Source of the DNA: Xiphydria camelus
Lineage: Eukaryota; Arthropoda; Insecta; Hymenoptera; Xiphydriidae
DNA: 64,000 bases
Reading direction: 5' to 3'
Assembly (NCBI GenBank): GCA_963678675.1
Contig: OY783198.1
Location: 5,709,001 to 5,773,000, forward strand
The position numbers were made by a program, and so were the translations under genes. The notes beneath the pieces were generated by a model, which made no database searches, was not told the origin of the DNA, and saw only the letters and a list, made by a program, of their open reading frames with translations. Shown in pieces: positions 55,290 through 64,000 of this stretch (the first letter of the stretch is position 1; every line of letters begins with the position of its first letter).

Positions 55290-55368
55290 TCGCTCATGCG
55301 CGTGCAAAGGGAGACAAGTCTCATTACTATTGTTTTCGACTTGTCTCCCTTTGCACGCGCATGAGCGA
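55290..55368. repeat. Hairpin, 31-bp perfect stem and 17-base loop
   Basis: The arm 55290-55320 (CGCTCATGCGCGTGCAAAGG and onward) is the exact complement of 55338-55368. The shape fits a small-RNA precursor or a tiny foldback element. It lies 67 bp from the inverted repeat at 55145-55223. No known miRNA sequence is recognised. Confidence 0.8.
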
Positions 55369-55471
55369 AGTTTTAAAAGATTAAATTAAGCGAGGCATGG
55401 GAGTATTACTTATATATTACACAAAACACGACAGACCTGCTACCTAAATTGATAATTGACCTAGTCGAATA

Positions 55472-55790
55472 CATTGAGAGAAATAATTGCGGTGCAAAAA
55501 AAATTGTTCTTTAACTAAATATATGATATAATTTATGATTTTTATGATTTATTTGTTTAATGATTTTTCTTCGTGTATAATTGATGGGTGATATTTGATG
55601 GGTTCGAGTACCTAATTGTTTTTTTCACGCAGAAAGAATTTCTGGTCCCAACGAAGGTATATTTGAATCAAGAATATATATTCTTCGACCAGGAGAATCT
55701 CTGTAGGTATTCTTGCAAATTTGTAATATAAGATCACACGATCTTGGTTCAAGAAATATTCGTTGACACTGGCAATTGCTTCTCTCAGTG
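55472..55790 (-). mobile_element. Family G MITE, copy 2 (intact, reverse)
   Basis: 319 bp with TA duplication (55470-55471, 55791-55792). CATTGAGAGAAATAATTGCG to CAATTGCTTCTCTCAGTG. The core TTCTTCGACCAGGAGAATC shows the uninterrupted site of the F insertion in copy 1. Confidence 0.75.
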
Positions 55791-55794
55791 TATA

Positions 55795-58700
55795 TTCCCA
55801 AAAATGCACGCGAATGCGCCGTCGAATTATTTTTCGAAGAATTAAATTCACACAAAGTTTTTACGCTCTCCGAGCCTCGAAATCGTACGACGTCGCTTCC
55901 CGAACTCTTGGAACATTTCCCGCCGACGCCGCGCGCGCAGTGTGCCGCTACACCTTAAAAGGAGCTTAGATATTGCAGCAAATTCGTTCTTCTCGCTTTA
56001 TCGAAATTGCAATCTCCCGGGACTGAATTTCGTTGTAGCCTCTCTTCTGGCGCCGAAATTGAATCCGACGCGCGGGCATCGCCGTGAAGAGATTCGATGG
56101 GAAAGGGAGGATGAAGGGAGGCGAAGGGGGTCGCGGTTCCCCGTACCACGGGACACCGTGTACACCGTCGCATCTCGTGCTCCTCCGCGCCCTTATCTGA
56201 CGCCCGGAGTCGCCTCGGATTTCGCCCCTGTCCCGCGCCACTGTCACTTACAACCCCTAACACGGCCTGGAAGGGCGCGAGAACTCAGAATTGAAATGAA
56301 ATTCCACCCCCGGTGGTTGAATTATTATCGGTCGGTAATCTCGCTAAAAAGTTCCTTTTGAATTATTACCACTTTTTTTCTTCTTCTCCTCGCGCCCGGC
56401 CGTGCAGACACGACGACGGGGGTATAAGGGAAAAGCTACAGAAGTAGCGCGCGCAACTCGAGAAACTTCAAAGAGCGCCTTCCCTCCGTCTTTTCTTCTT
56501 CTTACGCGGATTAGGCGCGCCTCGGGGCGCGATTTCGCGGGAGCTCGCGCCGCTGTACTCGCGCTTCCTCGGTTCGGGGTCGGCGGCATTCTGAATTCGC
56601 GCGAGGTGCGCCCAGAGGAAACGAAGTCTTGGAGAAAAGTCGTGGCAATCGCTTCCCGCGCGGCGACCGATGCCAATGTTGTATCGCGGCAACGTGTATC
56701 TAACGTTAATGATTTTGATCGACCGTAGCTAAGCGGTACCAGTGGATTTTCTTATTTTTCCATGAAGGACCAACCAAATTTACCTCTCATGGGAAAACAA
56801 TAAAAAATCCGCTCGAATCCGATCAGAATCATTGTCCGCAAGTGTACCTCGAACTTCCACGCGTTATCTCCCACCCGTGACCAATCACTGGTCCGCTTTG
56901 CGTCGCCGTTCGTCCAACGCGTATTCGCGTACAGTGAAACTCGCGCAACCCCTCCAGGCGCGCTAACGAGACGCGAACCAATTTGACGCGCCGATAAATC
57001 GAGAGCGATAACCCGCGATGATTACCTACCGATAAGGCAACGCGATCCAGTCGCATGAACGCCGCTTTGTCCGCTCGGACGTGCTTTTATCCGCGGTTCC
57101 ACCTTTTTTTTTTTACCGCTCAGCGAGCGCAACGATTCTCGCGCGATTTCCATCCAAACGAAGAGGAGAGCCACGGCGGGGAGGCGTGAAGACATCACGT
57201 GTCCTCATCCGAGGAAATTCCACGTTTTTTTCCCCGCGACCCGGCTCTCCTCTCGCGCGCCTAACGCGAATCTAATGTCGCTCGGGGGTGATCCGGCCGA
57301 GTCGCCATGTCGAGGGTTGCGAGACGCGAGAAAGGATCCTCTTTTTTTTTTCGAAGCCTACACACATACGCCCTCCCATCCTCCTCGCCCTCTTCCCCCG
57401 CATGCGGTACGTACACGCATTCGGCGAGCGCGAATCGAAATGACATTCCGGGCGGCCGCGTCCACGGGGGGAGGATTCCTGATGGCGAAATCTCTTACCC
57501 GAAAACGCGTTACGCGTCCGTTGATACGAGAGCGGTATCGACAGTGTATGAATAATGTTCGACGGACGCGTTGACGACCGTCGCGCCCGACGCGTTCGCC
57601 GTCTAGACTCGTTGCATCATTCTCGCGTTATTTTCGCTAGTGATAGACGGCGGGGTTCGATCTTCATCATGTGATCGGGCTTGTCGCAAATTTTTAAGAT
57701 TCCGATTAAGGTGAAATGTACGAGGTCGTTTAAATTAAAATGTACATTTACGAGGATTGGGGTGGGTGATACGTGCCGGGATTGCTGCAGACCTGGAAGA
57801 CCTAGAAAAGTCCAAAGAAATGTTTAATCAAAATTCGTTGCAACCCTAACGTGGCAGGAGAGCAGGGACGCGCTTCCTACAGAAGTTCTCCAAACCCACG
57901 ACGTCGTTTAGCACTCGCCACGATGTAATACCACCTGTAAACGACGGGGATTATGTCGTTAGCCGTAAAAAAAATTGCTCCAGTCATAACTCCCCGGCCG
58001 CCGGTGCATTACCCCGACTGATTACCGCGCGCGCGCGCGATACTCGTGCCGACGAGTCTCATCCCCCCTGCTCTCGCGTGGAATTTGTCTTCCCGCAAAC
58101 CTTCCCAACGCTCGCAGCGGAGGTATCCCGCCGGTAAATGGAATTCCGCCGGATTCCTCGCTCCCGTTGGAGGAGGCGCGCTATCATGGAAACAATCATC
58201 TCCGTCGACCACTCCATCATCGATCAGCGAGCGATGTCGATGGAATCCATAAACTCGGGATGGAGCGCGAGGTGCGGCCGAGGCGGCGGGCGGGAGAGTC
58301 ACCCCCGAGGCTCGCTCTTCCGCTCGCCACCGGATATCCCCTGATTCCCGCCAACTAACGCGAGTCTGATGTTTGCCGAGGGGTCCGTTCGCTCTCTCCG
58401 CCGGAGCAATACCCCCGTCCTCGTCGTCCCTCCCGCTCGCCGGGCCTTCCGCCCCCGTCGGTCTCTCCCTTCCACCCCGCGGGGTCGCTATAACCATAGA
58501 CGCGAAGGGTACCCGTTAAACGCGCGCCCGGAGGCACCGCTAATTCTGGCAATAATAGATTTCGAATTTCTACGGGTGGAAAGGAGGAGGAATCCCTGCC
58601 TCTCTCTCCGTCTCTCTCGTACAACCATCGCCGGCATTACAACGCGGGTTATCAACGGTGAATCTCGCCGCGCCACTACCACATTCTTACCCGAAGTCGG

Positions 58701-60979
58701 GCCACGGGTTCATAGGGGCTGGGGCGCGCGCGAGCAAGGATGAGGTTTCTATTCCACCGCGTCGAGGGGGTGGCGGCTTCCAAGTGTCACCGGCAGAAAT
58801 CCAGGCGCGGTTCGCCTTTATAAATCTCGCGTACAATGACATCGCCGGTCGGATATTTCGCTTGATAAACGATCCCTCGTTCTGTACGCGATAGTCGTAT
58901 AATTACAGCGCGGTTGTGTCTCGGGACACGTCGAAGAGCGAGGGGCGTCGTCGTCGCCGCAGCTCTCATCACGCCCGTCAAATTTATCTCCGCGCGACTC
59001 TTCCGCGGCGCGTCTCACGGCGCGGGAACACGCACGGAGAGATGCCGTCGCGTGCGGGCAGCCATCCCCGTTTTAGCGGCGAAGAGAAAATTGAGATTGC
59101 GCCCTAAAAATGAGTTATCTCCGCGCTCTCCTCCGTTCCCGCGCCGCGAGCCCCTTTCTTCTTTCTGGACCCAACGCGCGATAAATCTGCGCGCCAGCGG
59201 TGATCGCACGTGAAACGAGAATAACGCTCACCCCTCCCGGCTCCGCGAGCACCGCGCGCGCACGGCGCTTTCCTCTCTTTCGTCGTTGTCCGACGGGCGC
59301 CTCTCGCTCGCGCGTCTCGTTATTTTATCGGCCCGGAAGGGTCACGTGCGCGCGTCGTGCGAGAACCGACGAAAGTCCCGCAGACATCGCCGACGTCTCT
59401 CGGCTGCGGAATCGAGTCTCCTTTCCCCCGCGCGGAATATCATTGAAGCGACCTTCTCGGAAAAGAGCGAACGTCTCGGCGACGGTCCGTCTCTCTTTCT
59501 TTCTCTCTCTTCTTCATCTCCTCTCCGGAGGAATTTATCGGTGTCGGTAGGCCGGGGGCACGGACGCGATAAATATTTCAGGCGATCCTTCCTCGTGAGA
59601 ACAAATTGAAACAGAACGGCACGGGCGCACGACAACTCAATCGATCGAGACGTGGCTAAATTATGCAAGCGCGCCTCTCGGTCCGAACGAAATGAGATTT
59701 CTTCCGTCACGCGCGTCGCGCGTCCGTCTCTCGCTCGGCCGACGAGTCCGCGCGTAATCGTAGAATAGGATGCAACGGGGCTCTCTCGGCATCCCCGGGC
59801 GTCGGTTGATAACTGCGAGGAAGGATGACGAATTTATACTTATCTGTGTATTCGTCGAACGCACGCTTTCCGTGCCTTCGTGTCTTTATTTAAGTACACG
59901 GGTACATTCTCGCAAAGTATTCGCGAGGAACTGCACACAAAGTAACTCGGATCGCTCGCTGGACTGTTAAGGATTGTCCACAAATGACGCCACATCGATG
60001 AGACCCTAGTCGAAATTTTAAACCGGCATGTAGTAAAATGTAAAATTACAACGAAAGAGAGATGTAGATACTTCCGCTCTCTGCAGCCAGTGCAGCCCCA
60101 AATAAATTTCATCAGTAAATCGTCGCGATACTGGAACTCAAAATGCGTGTTGCATCGAATCAACTGTGCAATTTGTCAAGAGTTCGTAGTAGATACCACC
60201 AGATCTCGGAATCGGTTCGAGAGGTGCGCATATAAATTGCATCCGCGTAGAGAATTCGTCGAAATAGCTACCATCGCGGATTCTCCCGCATATTTGCATA
60301 CGCTTTTGTCGACGCTGCTGAAAGAGAGGGGGGCGGGTCAAAGTAGGCATTATACGAGGAAAGCAAACTCGTTGGTCTCCCATTGGCGCCGTGCTTTTGG
60401 GATATTGTCCGCGCACGGGGGTTGAAATTGCATCGGAGCGTAGAACCGCGCGCGTCGCTCTGATTCTACGGAACGCTTTGATCTTCGAGACCCCTGAGTG
60501 GATGGGACGGAGGGGGCGACGCGGAAAGAAGGAAGGTGGCGGAGGCTGTCCCGATCGTGGAAGGGTGAGAGCGGGCTCGACAGCGATCTTGATACGTTCG
60601 ATATAAAAGGCTTCGCGGGGAAGAAATTAAATTCACGGAAAATAAATCGAATTTGCGCCTCCCCCGGTACCAAAGGGTCTAACGAACCAAAAAATCACGT
60701 TGATACCCCCGCCCACTTTCCGGCGGCTACGCGCGGAAGAGAGGGCCCCGCCGCGTCGGGTGGATACGCAAAGAGACGCGACGAGCGTGCCGAACGCGGT
60801 CCGTGATTTGAATCTCGAGTTCGAAATCGCGGCGCGCGCGTATTATCCGGCGAGGGAATAAAGTTTTCCGGCGCGGGGAGTCTTTTCGCGGCTTTGTCGC
60901 GACTTATCACTCCGCGAGGGGATGCGGTTTGGTGAGATTTTTTTAATTCATCTCGTACCGGGGTTGCTTGATGTTGCGC
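55795..60979. other. 5 kb CpG-rich stretch without a supported gene
   Basis: Dense CpG, purine and pyrimidine tracts, a (CG)n run near 58027-58039 and a trace of repeat K (57785-57850). Many frames of 60-160 codons overlap on both strands. None shows splice signals with recognisable protein. Confidence 0.4.
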
Positions 60980-61234
60980 AGAGAAAAGTAGTTATTTGGA
61001 TCTACTGAAATGACTTGTAGGGTCGCAAGTAATTATCAATTTATATCGATTAAATTTTTTAATGCATCAGTCAGATATCTCTTACTTACAATTCTATGGA
61101 ATGATGTGCGTTTGCAAGGAAGATATATGTAATTAGTATGAAAAAAAGCCCAAATTTATGTAAATTGATAATTACTTGCGGACCCCTTAAGTAATTTTCA
61201 GTAGATCCAACTAATTCTTTTTCTCCGTGCAGAG
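60980..61234. mobile_element. Family J MITE, copy with ends
   Basis: GCAGAGAAAAGTAGTTATTT and GGATCTACTGAAA at the left pair with TTTCAGTAGATCCAACTAAT and TTCTTTTTCTCCGTGC at the right. Inner AAGTAATTATCAATTTATAT pairs with AAATTGATAATTACTTG. Confidence 0.7.
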
Positions 61235-61279
61235 CATTTCGCTTTTCCTATATTCCTCCAATAGTCAAGATGGACAAAT

Positions 61280-62745
61280 TCGGTTATCGCGTGACAAAAT
61301 ATTCATATTTTTTAATTCAATTTGTTATAATCCGTATATATATTCAATGTCACAAAAAGAAAATGTCCGGAAAAAATAATTATTCGCATAAAATTATAGG
61401 GGAGAGTTGCCTATATTAAACCGGTACCTAAATTGAACCTCCTGGCTATTTTAAGTAAATGAGCATTTCCACGTCATCTATTAGTGGAAATTCAAACCTT
61501 AGTACCGGTCAATATGCCTACAAAAAATACGTAAGAGATTTTAATTTCTAACTCCCTTGAAATTTTTTCAATGAAACTCGAGCACCCTGTCCGATGTATT
61601 TTTTCACGCTGATTCCGAAAATGGCAGATGTATTGACGATATCTCAAAGGAAATATAAGATATCGGTGATTTCATGTACCAGAAAATTATTTTTTTCACG
61701 GAAAATCATCGATATCTCGGTCTTCCTTTGAGATATCCTCGATATATCTATAATTTTCGTAATCAGCGCGAAAAAATACATAAGATAGGATGGTCGAGAG
61801 TTCCATTCCAGAGATTTCGATTTTTGTCAAAATCTAAGGCATATACCTTAAATTTTTCGCAAAAATCGAAATCTCTGGAATCGAATTCTGGATCACCCTA
61901 TCTTATGTATTTTTTTACGCTGATTCCGAAAACCACAGTTATTAGGTCGAAATCTCAAAGGAAATATAAAATAACGGTGATTTTGTGTATAAAAAAATTA
62001 TTTTTCTGCCAGAAATCATCGATATCTCGGTGTTCCTTTGAGATTTCCTCAATATATTGATGATTTTCATAATCAGCGCGAAAAAATACACAAGATAGGA
62101 TGGTCGAGAGTTCGATTCCAGAGATTTAGATTTTTGTCAAAATCTGAAGCGTTGATTCCAAACATCATGCACTTATTGAGGAAATCTTAAAGGATCGCGG
62201 AGATATCAATGATTTTTCATGTAAAAAAAATGCTCTCGTACATAAAATCGTTAATATTTGATATTTCTTTTGAGATATAGTTAATATATAGGGTATATCT
62301 ATATGTTAATGAGTGCATGATTTTTGGAATCAGCGCTTAAGATTTTAACAAAAATCGAAATCTCTGAAATCAGTAGAAATTCAAACCTTAGTACCGGTCA
62401 GTATGGCTACTATGTATGGTAGATGACTTGGAAATGCTCATTTGCTTAAAATAGCCAAGAGGTTCAATTTAGTTACCTACCGGTTCAATATAGGCAACTC
62501 TCCCCTAAGTGCGTATCTCTTTGCTGTATTATGACGTCATCGAAAATCCACGAGAGACACGCATTTTTGCCAAGAAACGAGTGCGAGGGAGATGGATTTA
62601 TACAATATTATGATGTATGCTGCATTTCTAAATATCGTTTTCCAGCTTATGCTGTAATAATAACGCCGAAGATGAAAACCGTAAAATTACGGGGTAAATA
62701 ATTGTCCAAATTTTTCAAATCTACAACAAAAAAATTAGCGAGAGA
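61280..62745 (+). mobile_element. Family D partial copy, split by family A
   Basis: Left part AAATATTCATATTTTTTAAT to ATAATTATTCGCATAAAATT, right part AGTGCGTATCTCTTTGC, ATGACGTCATCGAAAATCC and AACGAGTGCGAGGGAGATGG. The junction corresponds to the TTACAAATGCGCGTCTCTC stretch near 2374 in copy 1. Confidence 0.7.
61399..62505 (+). mobile_element. Family A foldback transposon, copy 3, nested in family D
   Basis: 1107 bp, TA duplication (61397-61398, 62506-62507). Ends GGGGAGAGTTGCC and GGCAACTCTCCCC. Same inner CCGGTACCTAAATTGAACC and hairpin units as copies 1 and 2, with about two units. Confidence 0.9.
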
Positions 62746-63720
62746 ACAGAATCACCAAAAAGAACATTCCTTCGAATCAAACCTCTTCTCCCTTCGCCGC
62801 ATCTCGATCCATCCAACGTTGCATCTCCCCAGATATGAACGGCGCGCGATTCGTTATTTCCAATTTTATTACACCCGTCGTCGACAATGCCGGAAAGGCG
62901 CTGCTTATAAATATGTATGCAGCGGGACGTGCGCCGTACGTGAAAAAAGAGCGCACGTCCCCGCCGTCGCGCGCGTTGAACAATGAACGCATATCTCCGC
63001 GCCGACTGCCGACAAATTCGCCAATTTATTTTTGTTCTTCGGCACGACGCGCGGGGCCCTTTTCTCTCACCCCTGCACCGAAATAGGCGTGTCGTCCTTC
63101 CGACGGCGGCGATTTTTTACAGGGGCGCATTTCGGGCAGCGCAGGTGTTCCCACCGCGGCCCGGTGATTTCGTTGTAAATTACGATTACAAATTAGATTT
63201 CGCGCGCGCGGGACGGATTGAGAGGCCGCGCGGGGGCGTCTCTGCCGTCCTATATGGGCGCCGGGGAAATCGATTCGTCGCGCGGCTGCAACAGCGATCG
63301 ACTGACGTTGCCAACGAGGCGAACGCTCCGCGGGGGTAGGATTCGTGCCGGGGGTCCGTTCCTTGGCGCAACAGCAGGCGCGGGAGAGCATCCGATCGGT
63401 GGCCCGTCGGATTGGCGGATTATTAATATCCGGCAATCGATAATCGGAGACTCGGATGTGGCTCCGGCGCGCCTGATGGTTTCCCCGCTAACTAGCCTGC
63501 CGTTAAATACGTGCGGTGTGCATGTGGGGCGCTCGCCACGGGGGAAAGGGCTTCTTGCATGCAGACCTGCGTCGTGCGAGGAGGGGAGGAAAAAGTACGC
63601 GGCTAATTAAAGCTCATGTTAATTAGAAGTAACTAAATATTCGCTTCGCTAACTAAATCAAACTCATACTCTTCTCGACGCAGCTCGCCTGGCTAAACGT
63701 CGCCGTATCTCGCGATCGGT
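62746..63720. other. CpG-rich stretch without a gene
   Basis: Overlapping frames of up to 136 codons on both strands, none convincing. Confidence 0.4.

Positions 63721-63721
<1 letters not shown>

Positions 63722-63785
<64 letters not shown>
63722..63785 (+). repeat. (GA)n microsatellite, about 64 bp
   Basis: An uninterrupted GA run of about 32 units, the longest simple repeat in the window. Confidence 0.95.
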
Positions 63786-63787
<2 letters not shown>

Positions 63788-64000
63788 ACGGAGAAAAATG
63801 TTTCCTACGAAATTCGTGCGGTTGATGTAGCTCTGCAACTTTCGTACGAAGCATTTTTCTTTCCGATCTATAGATCGCGAGAAATATCGAATCACAGCAC
63901 GCGGTGGACAACGCTGAAATGCACCGCGCGTACAAATAGACACTCGCCACGCTGCCGCTGTGATATCGCCGCGCAATCCGTCGCATCGACAAACGAAGTG

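Noticed and set aside
58009..58497. 162-codon minus-strand frame
   Set aside because: Low-information, GC-driven composition with competing frames on the other strand.
60090..60425. 111-codon plus-strand frame that looks protein-like
   Set aside because: An equally protein-like minus-strand frame (59840-60163) overlaps it, so appearance alone is not evidence here.

Overview
The window looks like a piece of insect nuclear genome, most likely from an ant or another hymenopteran. It contains two intron-bearing insect odorant-binding protein (OBP) genes, spliceosomal GT..AG introns, long CpG-rich gene-poor stretches and many short inverted-repeat transposons with TA target duplications. Nothing looks prokaryotic: there are no operons, ribosome binding sites, rRNA genes, tRNA genes or CRISPR arrays that I can support. 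The species cannot be read from the sequence.

The best-supported genes are a tandem OBP pair on the minus strand. OBP-B (14435-16018, five exons, 145 aa) lies upstream of OBP-A (11414-12555, six exons, 143 aa). Each encodes a signal peptide and six cysteines in the classical OBP spacing (C1-X26-C2-X3-C3-X40-C4-X9 or X12-C5-X8-C6). Exons 2, 3 and 4 have identical lengths and intron phases in the two genes, so they are tandem duplicates. They differ at the 3' end, where OBP-A has one more intron. Both have a TATA box. The 1.9 kb between them is filled with miniature transposons.

A second, partial gene of unknown function runs on the plus strand. Its first coding exon is at 34848-34928, behind a TATA box and two upstream ORFs. 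A frame-compatible exon lies at 50250-50323, and the rest would be beyond the window. The roughly 15 kb between these exons holds many transposons and some weaker minus-strand coding candidates (42569-42835, 43834-44163, 45201-45368).

The rest is mobile-element debris, which I sorted into families by comparing copies by eye. A: about 1.1-1.3 kb foldback element, three copies. B: 205 bp, two copies. C: 223 bp, three copies. D: about 580 bp, seven full or partial copies. E, F, G and J: further MITE families. H: TTAA-flanked, piggyBac-like, two copies. There are also a pogo-like element, a 1.05 kb element with a 4-bp duplication and an acidic terminal exon, and a 2.1 kb element with 20-bp tandem repeats at one end. 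Many are nested (C in F, C in D, A in D, F in G followed by A). The homologous uninterrupted copies elsewhere in the window confirm the insertion points and the TA duplications.

The remaining stretches (roughly 3.7-5.6, 7.0-9.3, 16.9-18.5, 21.4-24.0, 27.6-30.3, 31.9-34.6, 51.0-54.1, 55.8-61.0 and 62.8-64.0 kb) are CpG-rich single-copy DNA. They show long but unconvincing open frames and simple repeats, and I see no gene in them.
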